This document shows positions 7,989-17,415 of a DNA stretch of 64,000 nucleotides, piece after piece. Position numbers and translations under genes: made by a program. The number at the start of each line of letters is the position of its first letter. Positions within the stretch are counted from its first letter, which is position 1. Source of the stretch: Microbacterium sp. CSI-V (GTDB lineage Bacteria > Actinomycetota > Actinomycetes > Actinomycetales > Microbacteriaceae); contig NZ_MTQM01000008.1 in assembly GCF_001984105.1 (NCBI RefSeq), forward strand, positions 62,001 to 126,000, read 5' to 3'. The notes under the pieces were generated by a model that made no database searches, was not told where the DNA came from, and was given only the letters and a program-made list of their open reading frames with translations.

Positions 7989-9410
7989 TCATTCCCCCGG
8001 CGTGCGGCCGGTGAACCCGAGGATCCCCTCGATTCCCGCGGTCACCGGGAGCAGCTCCGCCTCGCCGCGATGACGGCCCATCACCTGTATCCCGACCGGC
8101 AGATGCCCGTCGAATCCCGCCGGGGTGACGACCACGGGGTGCGCGGTCACCGTGAAGCGGTTCGCCAGCATCTGCCACCGGAAATAGCGATCGTAGACGG
8201 CGTCCCCCACCCGCTCGACCCACTCGACCTCGGCGGGAGGCGCGACGACCGGGGTGGCGGGGGCGATGATGACGTCCACGTCGGTGAACAGGCGCTCGGT
8301 GCGCCGGAACACCTCCGTGCGCGTCCGCAGCGCATCGGCGAGCTCGGTCGCCGTGATCCGCTCGCCCTGGCGCACGTTGCGCAGCAGATCCGGGCGCATG
8401 AGCTCCGGGTGCGCGGCCGCCTCGCCCCGGTAGGAGGCGAAGAAGTTGTACATCTCCACGGTCTCCCAGGCCGCCTCGGCATCCGTCAGCTCGAGATCCA
8501 GATCGACGACGTCGTATCCCGCGGCCACCAGGGCCTCCCGCGTGCCGGCGTGGACGGCCGCGACCTCGGCCGAGATCGGGACACCCCCGGCATCCCGGCT
8601 CCACCCGATCCGGACGGACCCCGGATGCCGCGGCGTCAGTGAGGCGAACACGGCCGGCTCCTCCGCGATCGACAGCGGCGCCATCGGGTCGGGCCCGGCC
8701 ATCGCGGCGAGCGCGTAGGCGACGTCGTCGCTCGTGCGCGCCATCGGCCCGAGGACGCCGTGCGCGGTCCAGCCGTTGTCGAGCCGGCCGCTCGCGACAC
8801 GGCCGGGGGTCGGGCGGAGCCCCACGACGTTGCAGAACGCCGCGGGGTAGCGCAGGCTCCCGCCGCTGTCGGAACCGTCGGCGAACGGCAGCATCCCCGC
8901 CGCGACGGCCGCCGCCGCTCCCCCGCTGGACCCGCCGGCGTGGCGGGACAGATCGTAGGGGTTGCGGCACGTGTCGGCGATCGCGCTGAAGGTGAGCGTG
9001 CCGAGCCCCGCCTCGGGGGTGTTGGTCTTGCCGATGACGAGCGCGCCGGCGCGCCGCATGCGCCCGACGACCATCGCATCTGCGCGGGCGGGCGCGGCGT
9101 CCGCGTGCAGGCGCGAGCCGTGACGGGTCGGCAGCCCCTCGACGTCGAGGAGGTCCTTCACGGCGGTGGGCAGTCCGTGGAGCAGCCCCACCTCGTCACC
9201 GCGCGCGACCACGCGGTCGGCTTCGCGCGCCATCGCGAGCGCCTCGGACTCGGGCACCATCGTCACGATCGCGGCGATCGCCGGGTTGTGCTCCTCGATC
9301 CGCGCGAGGTGGGCGCGCATCACCTCCTCGGCGGAGAACTCCCGGGCGCGGATGCCGGCGGCGAGGGCGCGGGCGCTCCGTCGGTGCAGGGGGGTGTCGG
9401 TGGGGGTCAT
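7989..9410 (-). CDS. Amidase, amidase-signature family (1)
   Basis: A 473-residue enzyme predicted to hydrolyse a carboxamide to acid and ammonia or amine in the cytoplasm. The Ser-cisSer-Lys triad is visible: Lys in AVKDLLDVEG, cis-Ser in GGSSGGAAAA, and the nucleophile Ser in DSGGSLRYPAA. The N-terminal helix SAEEVMRAHLARIEEHNP is typical. ATG 9410 overlaps the preceding stop as ATGA, indicating coupling. It is the last gene of the 12-gene operon. A second, paralogous amidase lies at 11806-13221. Confidence 0.88.
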   Translation of the reverse strand: MTPTDTPLHRRSARALAAGIRAREFSAEEVMRAHLARIEEHNPAIAAIVTMVPESEALAMAREADRVVARGDEVGLLHGLPTAVKDLLDVEGLPTRHGSRLHADAAPARADAMVVGRMRRAGALVIGKTNTPEAGLGTLTFSAIADTCRNPYDLSRHAGGSSGGAAAAVAAGMLPFADGSDSGGSLRYPAAFCNVVGLRPTPGRVASGRLDNGWTAHGVLGPMARTSDDVAYALAAMAGPDPMAPLSIAEEPAVFASLTPRHPGSVRIGWSRDAGGVPISAEVAAVHAGTREALVAAGYDVVDLDLELTDAEAAWETVEMYNFFASYRGEAAAHPELMRPDLLRNVRQGERITATELADALRTRTEVFRRTERLFTDVDVIIAPATPVVAPPAEVEWVERVGDAVYDRYFRWQMLANRFTVTAHPVVVTPAGFDGHLPVGIQVMGRHRGEAELLPVTAGIEGILGFTGRTPGE

Positions 9411-10426
9411 CCGGGGGTCTCCGTCCGGTCCAGGAGCGCGACGGGGCGCGCGACGAGCATGTCGGTGAGGCGGGCGTCGTCGACGCCGACGCCCGCGAGG
9501 AGCGGGACGATGCGGGTGAGGACGTGGGCGTACCCCATCCCGCCGTAGCGGGTGAGCTGTCCTTTGGTCCACACGGAGCAGCTCAGCGTGATCGCCGCGT
9601 CGGGCCGTGCGGCCACGAGCGCGCCGAGGAAGTCGAGGCGCTCGCGGTCGGTGTGGTCGCGGATCCCGCCACCGAAGGAGTGGTCGCTTCCGAAGGCGAA
9701 CTCCACCACCGCGCCGGTGTCGACGACGTCGGTGACGTAGCCGAGATCGAGCACCTTGTCGATGTTGCAGAACAGGATCCGCTCGGGTGCGAGGCCTGTG
9801 GCGGTGAGGATGCCGGCAACCTCGGGGCCGCGCCGCGCGGCGGCATCCAGGCGGATGCTCACCGACGCTCCGGCCTCGGCGGCGGCGCGTCCCGCGGCAC
9901 GGAGGGCGCGTCCCTCGGCCGCGGTGATCTCGGCGCTCGTGCCGAGGAGGCCGAGGAGACCGGCGCGATACGAGGTCCCGGGCACCGCGTCGGTGAGCGC
10001 GGCGCGGAAACGTGCGAGCATCTCCGCCTCGTCGAGGTCGCGCCATCCCGCGGGCAGGGTCTTGTCGATGTACGAGCCGTAGGCCGCGACGATCTGCACG
10101 CCGCTGCGGCGGGAGATGTCCGGCAGGTCCGCGTGCCGCGGCCCCATGCCCCACGACGTCGCCTCCACGACCGCGTGCAGGCCCGCGGCTCGCGCGGCGG
10201 CGAGTTCCTCGGCTGCGATGTCGGGCGCGTCGAGCGCGAGGTTGTCGGGCATCGACATCCAGTTCCACCGGAGGTCGCCCCACGTCTCCAGGCGCGGCGG
10301 GCCGTCGAGGAACGAGCCGTCCGGGAGGGGACGGGCCAGCCCCCGCGAATCGGTGAGCAGGTGCTCGTTGGTCGAGGTCGGACCCCACCCCTCCGCGGGG
10401 ACGGGGCCGAGGACGGTCTCGATCAC
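9407..10426 (-). CDS. Phosphotriesterase-like protein A, metal site degenerate
   Basis: A 339-residue member of the phosphotriesterase-related (PTE/lactonase) family by overall alignment with its two neighbours in the operon (LGPVPAEGWGPTSTNEH, DISRRSGVQIVA, YGGMGYAHVLTRI). Five of six metal-binding positions are lost compared with proteins B and C. HEH is NEH (residues 20-22), the bridging Glu of GEIG is Leu (GLLG), the next His is Arg (SIRLD), IGH is FCN, and the final Asp is Ser (SCSVW). It therefore should not be a normal binuclear hydrolase. GTG 10426 overlaps the upstream stop (GTGA), and the stop overlaps the next amidase. It may be a structural partner or binding protein. Confidence 0.8.
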   Translation of the reverse strand: MIETVLGPVPAEGWGPTSTNEHLLTDSRGLARPLPDGSFLDGPPRLETWGDLRWNWMSMPDNLALDAPDIAAEELAAARAAGLHAVVEATSWGMGPRHADLPDISRRSGVQIVAAYGSYIDKTLPAGWRDLDEAEMLARFRAALTDAVPGTSYRAGLLGLLGTSAEITAAEGRALRAAGRAAAEAGASVSIRLDAAARRGPEVAGILTATGLAPERILFCNIDKVLDLGYVTDVVDTGAVVEFAFGSDHSFGGGIRDHTDRERLDFLGALVAARPDAAITLSCSVWTKGQLTRYGGMGYAHVLTRIVPLLAGVGVDDARLTDMLVARPVALLDRTETPG

Positions 10427-11784
10427 GCGCCGGCCGATCGGTACACGGTGCGTCCGCCGACGACGGTGCGGCGCACGCGCAGTCCGCGGAGCGCCTCGAC
10501 ACCGGCATCCACGGGATCCGCCGACCACAGCGCCCAGTCCGCGAGCATGCCCGGGCGGATCATGCCGCGGTCGTGCTCGGCGAGGCTCGCGTACGCGGCA
10601 CCGGTCGTGTACCCGGCGAGCGCCTCGTCGAGCGTGATGGCCTCGGACGGGTCGAGAGGGTCGGGAGAATTCGCGACGAACCGCGTCACCGCCTGCCACA
10701 TGAGGTGACGCGGGTCGAAGGCGAAGTACGGCCCGTCCGATCCGAGCGCGAGCACCGCGCCGGAGTCGATCCACGACCGCATGGGGTTGGCGCGCTCGGC
10801 GCGCTCCCCCAGCTTCTCGCGGAGGCCCACGCCGTTGTGCCAGATGATCGAGGGCTGGAGGGATGCCACGGTCCCGACGCTCCCGGCGAGACGCATCGTC
10901 TCGCGGCTCGGCTCGAGGTAGCCGTGGATGACCTGGTACCGGTTCTCTCCCACGGCGGCGCCGGCGCGCGCGTACTCGCGGGCCACGAGCGCGATGGCCG
11001 CTCCCCCCACGGCGTGCGTGCCGACGCCCCAGCCGTTCTCGGCGCAGAACGCGACGAGGCGGGCGTAGTCGGCATCCGGGATGCGCTGCTCGCCGCGGTA
11101 GCCGGTGGCGTCCCACGGCTCGTCGAGGAGCGCCTGGCCCTTCAGGGCCTCGCCGTCGGCGTAGACCTTGATCGGTCCGAGTCGGAGGTGGTCATCGCCG
11201 AACCCGGTCGAGACACCGGTCCCCTCGAGGTGGGCGATGACGGCGTCGACGTCGGGGGTCTCGGGCGACCCGATCTCGAGGTAGGGCATCGCGACGGTGC
11301 GCATCGTCAGCCGGCCGCGGCGGTGGGCCTGCTGGTACCCGCGCATCTCGTCGATCGTGACGGCGGGGTCGACGACACCGGTGAAGCCGAGGGCGTGGAA
11401 GAGCGGCTGGACGAGATCGAGGGCCGCGACCCGCTGGTCGAGCGTGGGCGGCTCCTCGCCCGTCCAGTCCTCGTCGTCGAACGTGCGCGCCATCGCGTCG
11501 ATGAAACCGTCGACATCGACGTCGTCGGCCACGTGCTCGCTCGCCTTGAGGCCGCCGCGCTGCATGTGCAGGTGCGCGTCGATCAGGCCGGGGAGCACGA
11601 CGCCGTCGAGCTCCTCCGTCTCGTAATCGGCCGGGAGCGCCGCGCGCACCTCGTCGAGGTCGCCGACCGTGAGGATGCGACCCCCGTGCACCGCGAACGC
11701 CTCGGCGTGCGGCCGGTCGGGGTCCATCGTGCGGACGGGCGCGATCAGCAGGGTGGGGGTGTCGTTCCAGGGGGACGCGGTCAT
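10423..11784 (-). CDS. Amidohydrolase, YtcJ-like (amidohydrolase_3)
   Basis: A 453-residue metal-dependent hydrolase predicted to cleave an amide-type C-N bond. The N-terminal beta-sandwich part is followed by GLIDAHLHMQ with an intact HxH pair. Later come IKVYADGEAL with the likely carboxylated Lys, and LGSDGPYFAFDPR with the terminal Asp. This is the layout of YtcJ/formamidase-like proteins. ATG 11784 has AGGAG six bases upstream. The gene follows amidase 2 by 21 bases and overlaps the next gene by four. Unlike the protein at 2903-3673, its metal residues look complete. Confidence 0.83.
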   Translation of the reverse strand: MTASPWNDTPTLLIAPVRTMDPDRPHAEAFAVHGGRILTVGDLDEVRAALPADYETEELDGVVLPGLIDAHLHMQRGGLKASEHVADDVDVDGFIDAMARTFDDEDWTGEEPPTLDQRVAALDLVQPLFHALGFTGVVDPAVTIDEMRGYQQAHRRGRLTMRTVAMPYLEIGSPETPDVDAVIAHLEGTGVSTGFGDDHLRLGPIKVYADGEALKGQALLDEPWDATGYRGEQRIPDADYARLVAFCAENGWGVGTHAVGGAAIALVAREYARAGAAVGENRYQVIHGYLEPSRETMRLAGSVGTVASLQPSIIWHNGVGLREKLGERAERANPMRSWIDSGAVLALGSDGPYFAFDPRHLMWQAVTRFVANSPDPLDPSEAITLDEALAGYTTGAAYASLAEHDRGMIRPGMLADWALWSADPVDAGVEALRGLRVRRTVVGGRTVYRSAGA

Positions 11785-11805
11785 GCGGGGCTCCTAGGAG
11801 GCGGG

Positions 11806-13221
11806 TCAGAGGGGCGGGCGGCGCGCCATCGTGTCGGCGACGGCGCCCTCCCAGGTCAGGCCGAACTCCAGCAGCATGCGGTCGGCGCGGTAGGGGCCGA
11901 CGAACTGCACGCCGATCGGCAGCCCCTCGGTCGAGAAGGTGAAGGGGAGCGACAGCGCGGGCATCGCGGTCGCCGTGATCCGGCTGCACGAGCGCTGCCA
12001 GGAGTAGTAGCGGTCCATCGCGACGCCGTCGATCTCGGTGGGGTACTCCCACTCGACGGGGAACGGCAGCACCTGCACGCACGGTGCGAGCAACAGGTCG
12101 ACGTTCTCGAACAGCGCCTGGAACCGGCGGAACAGGCGCGTCCGGGCGCCGGCCGCGCGCACCAGCGTCTCGGCCGTGAATCCCGCGGCCCACGCGATGT
12201 CGTCCTTCAGCGTCTGCTTGACGAGATCGGGGTGCTCCGCGGCCTCGTCGCCGTGCGCGTCGAGGAACTCCAGCGACCGGAACGTCTCGAAGACGAGGTC
12301 GGCCTCGGACAGGTCGAGGTCGACGGGGATCACCTCGGCCCCGAGGTCGGCGGCGAGGCGCGCGGCCGCGTCGGTCGCCTGGCGCACCTGCGGGTCCAGG
12401 GGCAGCCCGCCGAGGTCGGGGCTGTAGGCGATGCGCGCCCCCGCGAACGGGCGGGGCTGCAGCGACAGGAACAGCGAAGGATCCTCGTCGATCGACAGCG
12501 GCGCCCGACGCTCGGGAGCCGAGATCACCGACAGCAACAGCGCCGCATCGCGGACGGTGCGCGCGAGCGGACCGAGCACTGAGCCCGGGTCCCACGCGTT
12601 GCCGGGGCGGGCCGAGGCGACGCGGCCGGCGGTGGGACGCAGGCCCACGAGGTTGCCGAACGACGCGGGGTTGCGGATGCTGCCGCCGAGGTCGGATCCG
12701 TCCGCCACCGGCAGCATGCCGCTGGTGACGGCCGCGGCGGCGCCGCCGCTGCTGCCCCCGGCCGAACGGGAGAGGTCGTACGGGTTGCGCGTGATGCCGA
12801 AGACGTCGTTGAACGTGTGCGAGCCGACGCCGAACTCGGGGGTGTTGGTCTTCCCGACGAACACGGCCCCGGCGTCGCGGATCCGGCCCGAGATGACGCT
12901 GTCGGTCTGCGCGACGGTGCCGACGTGGATGCGCGACCCCGATGTCGTGGGCAGCCCCGCGACGTCCATGAGGTCTTTCACGGCGAACGGCAGACCGTGC
13001 AGCGCGCCCATCGAGAGGCCGCGGGCGCTGAGGGCGTCGAGTTCGCGCGCGCGATCGATGGCCTCGTCGGGGCGGTACGAGACGATGGCGTTGACCGCGG
13101 GGTTGATCTCGTCGATGCGCTCCAGGTGCGCGCGTACGACCTCCTCCGACGACACCTCCCGGCGGCGGATCGCGTCGGCCAGGTCGGCGGCGGCGCGTTC
13201 GGTCAGTTCGGGCGTGCTCAT
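11806..13221 (-). CDS. Amidase, amidase-signature family (2)
   Basis: A 471-residue amidase paralogous to the one at 7989-9410. Triad residues are Lys in FAVKDLMDVAG, cis-Ser in AGGSSGGAAAA and the nucleophile in LGGSIRNPASFG. The start region SSEEVVRAHLERIDEINP matches its paralogue, so both probably arose by duplication and then diverged towards different amides of the same pathway. ATG 13221 overlaps the GMC oxidoreductase stop by four bases. Confidence 0.88.
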   Translation of the reverse strand: MSTPELTERAAADLADAIRRREVSSEEVVRAHLERIDEINPAVNAIVSYRPDEAIDRARELDALSARGLSMGALHGLPFAVKDLMDVAGLPTTSGSRIHVGTVAQTDSVISGRIRDAGAVFVGKTNTPEFGVGSHTFNDVFGITRNPYDLSRSAGGSSGGAAAAVTSGMLPVADGSDLGGSIRNPASFGNLVGLRPTAGRVASARPGNAWDPGSVLGPLARTVRDAALLLSVISAPERRAPLSIDEDPSLFLSLQPRPFAGARIAYSPDLGGLPLDPQVRQATDAAARLAADLGAEVIPVDLDLSEADLVFETFRSLEFLDAHGDEAAEHPDLVKQTLKDDIAWAAGFTAETLVRAAGARTRLFRRFQALFENVDLLLAPCVQVLPFPVEWEYPTEIDGVAMDRYYSWQRSCSRITATAMPALSLPFTFSTEGLPIGVQFVGPYRADRMLLEFGLTWEGAVADTMARRPPL

Positions 13222-14735
13222 GCGGCGTCCTCGATCAGCATCCGGGCGATGTTCTCGCCCACCACGACGGCGGGCATGGCGGTGGTGGCACGGGGGACGC
13301 GAGGCATGATCGCGCAGTCCGCGACGCGCAGCCCGTCGATCCCGTGGACGCGTCCGCGCGCGTCGACGACGGCGAGCGGGTCGTCGGCGAGTCCCATCCG
13401 ACACGTGCCGACCGGATGCCAGTAGTTGTCGGGGTTCGCGTAGAGGTGGGCCGCGAGTGCCTCGCGCGTGAAGGTGTCGGGGCCGGGGTGCAGCTCTCGG
13501 CCGACGAGGGGCGCGAGGTCCGGTGACGCGGCGAGCTCGCGGAGGATCCCGACGCCGTCGACGAGCATCCGCACGTCCGCGCCCTCCGGATCGGTCAGGA
13601 ACCGGTGGTCGATGACGGGTGCGGCCTCGGGGTCGGTGCTCCGGATCCGCACGAAACCGCGCGAGCGCGGCTGAAGGGCCGACGTGCCGATGCTCCACCG
13701 CGTGCGTTCGCCGCGATGCGTCGGACTGTACGGGAGGAAGTGCAGGTCGAACGCCTCGCTCTCCAGACTGGATGCCGCCTTGCCCATCGCCTGCTCGTCC
13801 GGGGCCCATCCCGCCGCGCGGGCGGCATCCATCGCCGCCGTCATCCGCGCCGACCCCTCCCAGTTCATGAGGAGGAACGGCTGATCGTGGAGGTTCTCCC
13901 CCACCCCGGGCAGGTGCTGGACGATCGGGATGCCGAGCGGCGCCAGCTGCGCCGCCGGGCCGATGCCCGAGCGCAGCAGCACGGTCGGGGAGTTGTACGC
14001 CCCGCCGGCGAGGACCACCGTGCCCGCGCGGACCGTGCGCGTCTGGCCGCGATGGACGACGACGACACCGGTCGCGCGGCCGCCCTCGACGACGACGCGG
14101 TCCACGAGCGCCTCGCCGACGATCGTGAGGTTCGGGAGCGACCGCGCGGGATCCAGGTACGCGAACGCGGTGTTCACGCGCACGCCGTCCTCGATGTTCA
14201 CGTCCTCGGGGGCGAAGCCCGCGTTCTCGTCGAGGTCGTTGAGGGTGGCGACGCGCGGCATGCCGACCGCGGGGGCGGCGTCGTACCAGGCGTGCTGCCA
14301 GGGGGTGAGTTCGGAGGCGAGGTAGCGGCGCACGCGCATGCGCCGCGTGCCCTCCTCGAACAGCGGCCGCAGGTCGTCGGCCGCCCACCCGGCGAGCCCC
14401 GCCTCGGCCCACGCGTCGTAGTCGCGCCGGTGGCCCCACGTCTGGGTGCAGCCGTTCATGTCGGACGATCCGCCGATCGCGCGCGCCCGCTCGAACCCCA
14501 CCTTCCACGGGTAGGTGTCACCGGAGTCGTACCCCCAGTCGTGGGAGCGACCCAGGCGCGTGGCATCCACGAGATCCGCGGGCCAGGCGGCGTCGCCGCG
14601 GGGTCCGAAGTCGGGACCCGCCTCCAGGACGAGCACCTCGCGGCCGGACTCGGCCAGCCGTGCCGCCACCACGTTGCCCGCCGTGCCGCCGCCGACGACG
14701 ACGTACTCGGCCGCGGCGGGGAGGGGCGTCGTCAC
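13218..14735 (-). CDS. GMC-family FAD oxidoreductase (choline dehydrogenase-like)
   Basis: A 505-residue flavoprotein predicted to oxidise an alcohol to an aldehyde or ketone. The FAD dinucleotide motif VVVGGGTAGNVVAARLAE begins near residue 12 and ends in the Glu of LVLEAGP. The GMC C-terminal block has the catalytic His in NYWHPVGTCRMG, followed by VADCAIMPRVP. GTG 14735 overlaps the isochorismatase stop (GTGA) and the stop overlaps amidase 2. Within the operon, its aldehyde product could feed the aldehyde dehydrogenase at 17416-18882; that link is an inference. Confidence 0.88.
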   Translation of the reverse strand: MTTPLPAAAEYVVVGGGTAGNVVAARLAESGREVLVLEAGPDFGPRGDAAWPADLVDATRLGRSHDWGYDSGDTYPWKVGFERARAIGGSSDMNGCTQTWGHRRDYDAWAEAGLAGWAADDLRPLFEEGTRRMRVRRYLASELTPWQHAWYDAAPAVGMPRVATLNDLDENAGFAPEDVNIEDGVRVNTAFAYLDPARSLPNLTIVGEALVDRVVVEGGRATGVVVVHRGQTRTVRAGTVVLAGGAYNSPTVLLRSGIGPAAQLAPLGIPIVQHLPGVGENLHDQPFLLMNWEGSARMTAAMDAARAAGWAPDEQAMGKAASSLESEAFDLHFLPYSPTHRGERTRWSIGTSALQPRSRGFVRIRSTDPEAAPVIDHRFLTDPEGADVRMLVDGVGILRELAASPDLAPLVGRELHPGPDTFTREALAAHLYANPDNYWHPVGTCRMGLADDPLAVVDARGRVHGIDGLRVADCAIMPRVPRATTAMPAVVVGENIARMLIEDAA

Positions 14736-15364
14736 GCGGGCACCGGTGCGCCGTCCAGCGACGCGTGCGCGTCGGCCGCCGTGACGAGCGCGTCCCGCTG
14801 CAGGTACTGCACGGCCTCGAGGGCGTTGTCGTGCGCGCGCTGGGTGGACCCGGCGACGCAGTCGGTCACGACCCGGACGCGGTAGTCGTGCTGGTGCGCG
14901 TCGACGGCGGTGTAGTGGATGCAGACGTCCGTGAGGCCCCCCACGAGCACGACCGTGTCGGCCTTATACGCCTTCAGCACGATCTCGAGCTCGGTGCCGA
15001 AGAACGCCGAGTAGCGGCGCTTGCGGATGAGGAACTCCTCGGGCTGCGGGTCGAGCCACGCCGCGATCTCGGTGTCGGGGTCGCCCTCGATGCAGTGCGG
15101 ACCCTCGGCACCGTCGAGCTCGCGGCCGATGTCCACCAGGGAACGCTTGTGCACCTCCTGGATCCACACGACGGGCACCCCGGCGGCGCGGGCTCCGTCG
15201 ACCAGCGCACGGACGCGCTCGCGGCGCTCGGCGCGGCCGCCCATGAGCACGGGGATGCCGCCCTCCTCGGGCGGGGTGGTGCCCGCGCCGCCCTGGATGT
15301 CGACGACGATCAGGACGGTGCGGCCGACCAGGTGGGCGGGGCCGATGGGTGCGATGTCGGTCAC
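14732..15364 (-). CDS. Isochorismatase-family cysteine hydrolase
   Basis: A 210-residue hydrolase with the complete triad Asp22 (VVDIQ), Lys115 (IRKRRYSAF) and Cys148 (GGLTDVCIHYTA), so it should cleave an amide or carbamoyl group. This family includes nicotinamidase, maleamate amidohydrolase and N-carbamoylsarcosine amidohydrolase. A sarcosine-oxidase-like flavoprotein in the same regulon makes the carbamoylsarcosine type worth considering, but the sequence does not decide. GTG 15364 follows TAGGAG by six bases. Confidence 0.87.
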   Translation of the reverse strand: MTDIAPIGPAHLVGRTVLIVVDIQGGAGTTPPEEGGIPVLMGGRAERRERVRALVDGARAAGVPVVWIQEVHKRSLVDIGRELDGAEGPHCIEGDPDTEIAAWLDPQPEEFLIRKRRYSAFFGTELEIVLKAYKADTVVLVGGLTDVCIHYTAVDAHQHDYRVRVVTDCVAGSTQRAHDNALEAVQYLQRDALVTAADAHASLDGAPVPA

Positions 15365-15373
15365 GGGTGTCTC

Positions 15374-16396
15374 CTAGAGCGTCGGGCGGTCGAGCAACCG
15401 CCGCGGAGTGTGGATGAGGATCTGGTCGGCGGCCGCCGGGTCGCCGGCGATCTTCGCGATCGCGGGGCCGATGCGGGCGAAGAGGTGGTCGTAGCCGCGC
15501 CCGCCGTTGCGGCGGAGGTTCGCCTGCGCCCACACGTCCTGCGCGATGACGAGCTGTTCGCCGTACCCCTCGGACAGCAGCCACTCGACCATCTCGAGCC
15601 GCTCGGCATCCGTCGGGTTCCGGAGGTCGGCGCCGCCGTAGTAGAAGTCCGACCCGAACGTGTCATACGCGAGCACGGCCCCGGCCTGGGCGATGTCGCG
15701 GTGGTAGGCCTTGTCCCAATACTCATCGAGGTGCCCGATGATCACGCGGTCGGGCGACATGCCCTCCGCCACCAGCACCTCGAGGACCTCGGTCCCCGCC
15801 ATGCCGCGGAACGACTGGTGGGTGTAGACGGTTGCCCCGGTCTCCGCCCCGGCGCGCGCCGCCGCGCGGAGCGAGCGCCACTCGGCATCCGTCACGGGGT
15901 AGCTCGTGCCGATCTCACCGAGGAGGGCGGGAAGGATGCCGGTGCCCTCGATGCCGTCGCGCAGCTGGGTCAGCAGCAGCTCGGTGAGGGTGTCGACGTC
16001 GGCGGTCCGGACGTCATCGGGCATCGTGGGCTCGACGTAGAAACCCGCACCGACCATGACGTGCACGCCCGACCGGCGGGAGATCTCGGGGAGTTCGGCG
16101 AGGCGCCGGCCCATGCCGTCGAGCGTGAGCTCGACGACGCCCGATCCCCCGGCGGTGACGACGTGGGCGAGCTCCTCGGCGGCGACGGCGGGGTCGTGCA
16201 GGACGATGTTCTCGGGGATCGAGAGGAAGTTCCAGCGCAGGTACGCCATGAGCTCGGGGCCCATCGGCACCCCCTCGGGCGGGAGCTCGGTGGGGGTCTT
16301 CGCCCAGATGCGCAGGTCGCTGAGCAGGTGCTCGTGCATCGAGGTGCGGCCCAGGTCGGCGGCGTCGATGGGCCCGAGGACGGTGTGGATGGGCAT
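15374..16396 (-). CDS. Phosphotriesterase-like protein B (intact metal site)
   Basis: A 340-residue PTE-family amidohydrolase, probably a lactonase, esterase or amidase rather than an organophosphate hydrolase. All binuclear ligands are present: HEH at 21-23, the bridging Glu in LLGEIGTS, His in VYTHQS, His in IIGHLDE and Asp in AQDVWAQ. A Glu bridge in place of carboxylated Lys is known from other family members. It lies three bases after protein C and nine before the isochorismatase gene. It is the closest relative in the window of the degenerate protein A (shared TVLGP start and LRWNxxSxPxN segment). Confidence 0.87.
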   Translation of the reverse strand: MPIHTVLGPIDAADLGRTSMHEHLLSDLRIWAKTPTELPPEGVPMGPELMAYLRWNFLSIPENIVLHDPAVAAEELAHVVTAGGSGVVELTLDGMGRRLAELPEISRRSGVHVMVGAGFYVEPTMPDDVRTADVDTLTELLLTQLRDGIEGTGILPALLGEIGTSYPVTDAEWRSLRAAARAGAETGATVYTHQSFRGMAGTEVLEVLVAEGMSPDRVIIGHLDEYWDKAYHRDIAQAGAVLAYDTFGSDFYYGGADLRNPTDAERLEMVEWLLSEGYGEQLVIAQDVWAQANLRRNGGRGYDHLFARIGPAIAKIAGDPAAADQILIHTPRRLLDRPTL

Positions 16397-16399
16397 CGG

Positions 16400-17410
16400 T
16401 CACTCCCCGAAGACGGCGCGACGCGGGTTGTCGCGGTGGATGGCGTCGAGGGTCTCGGGTGCGATGCCGGCCTCGACGGCGATCTGCCGGAACTCCTCGA
16501 AGAGGAAGGTGTATCCCGGGCCACCGTACGCCCGCAGGTGCGAACGCTGGCAGACGTCGTGGGAGAGCAGCACCTTGTGCGCGTAGCCCGCGTCGATGAT
16601 GCGGCGGAGGTACTCGATGCGCCGGTCGATCTGGTGGCGCACCAGCGCACCGCCGACCCGGCACGTCATGAGGCAGTCGAACTCGACGACGGCCCCGCGC
16701 CGGAGGAGCTCGAGCGAGTAGTCGATGCTCTTCACGGTGTCGGCGTGGCCGATGACGACGCGCGAGGGGTCGACGCCCTCCTCGGTGAGGATCTCGAGCT
16801 GGGCGAGGCCCGTCGGGAAGGATGCCGCGTGCGTGGAGATGAGGGCACCGGTCTCGCGGCCGGCGCGGGCGGCCGCGCGGAACGAGCGCTCCTCGACGGC
16901 GGTGATGTGCGACAGGTCGGACGCGATCTCGCCGATGACGCCCGCGCGCACGCCGGTCCCGGGGATCTCGTCGAGGAGGTCGGCGATGAGGAAGTCGGCG
17001 AGCGTGTTCGTCGGAGTGCGGTCGAACCACTCCTTGTCGAGGTAGGTGTCGTAGTAGTGGCCCGTCCCGAGGATGACCTGGATGCCACTGGCCTCGGCGG
17101 CCCGCCGGGTCGCCCGGACGTTCGCGATCGAGCGCGATCCGGTCCGCCGGTTCTGCTGCAGCTCGGTGATGTCGTCGCTCTCGCCGAACGGCGCCGCGTA
17201 GTCGCTGAGTTCGCCGTTCGTCAGGTCGATGAGCGTCGATCCGCCCGCCGCGCGGAACAGCGCCAGCTCGGCGAGCATCTCCTCCTCGACCGCGAGGTAG
17301 CCGTCCTGCGGGGTCGTCCGCGTCATGTTGATGTACACGTGCTCGTGCGGCAGCGTGACGCCGAGCTGTTCCGGGGAGATCGGTCCCGAGACGCCGTGGA
17401 CGGTGAGCAT
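16400..17410 (-). CDS. Phosphotriesterase-like protein C (intact metal site)
   Basis: A 336-residue PTE-family hydrolase with HEH at 22-24 (TLPHEHVYI), Glu in VIGEIAS, His in ISTHAAS, His in VIGHADT and Asp in LLSHDVC. It is more divergent from A and B than they are from each other. It likely hydrolyses a lactone, ester or amide formed after oxidation of the substrate. ATG 17410 lies five bases after the aldehyde dehydrogenase stop. Confidence 0.87.
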   Translation of the reverse strand: MLTVHGVSGPISPEQLGVTLPHEHVYINMTRTTPQDGYLAVEEEMLAELALFRAAGGSTLIDLTNGELSDYAAPFGESDDITELQQNRRTGSRSIANVRATRRAAEASGIQVILGTGHYYDTYLDKEWFDRTPTNTLADFLIADLLDEIPGTGVRAGVIGEIASDLSHITAVEERSFRAAARAGRETGALISTHAASFPTGLAQLEILTEEGVDPSRVVIGHADTVKSIDYSLELLRRGAVVEFDCLMTCRVGGALVRHQIDRRIEYLRRIIDAGYAHKVLLSHDVCQRSHLRAYGGPGYTFLFEEFRQIAVEAGIAPETLDAIHRDNPRRAVFGE

Positions 17411-17415
17411 GCCGG

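Noticed and set aside
9407..17410. Calling the three PTE-family proteins organophosphate hydrolases
   Set aside because: The family is mostly lactonases and related hydrolases, the bridging residue is Glu in B and C, and protein A lacks the metal site; a phosphotriesterase role is unsupported.
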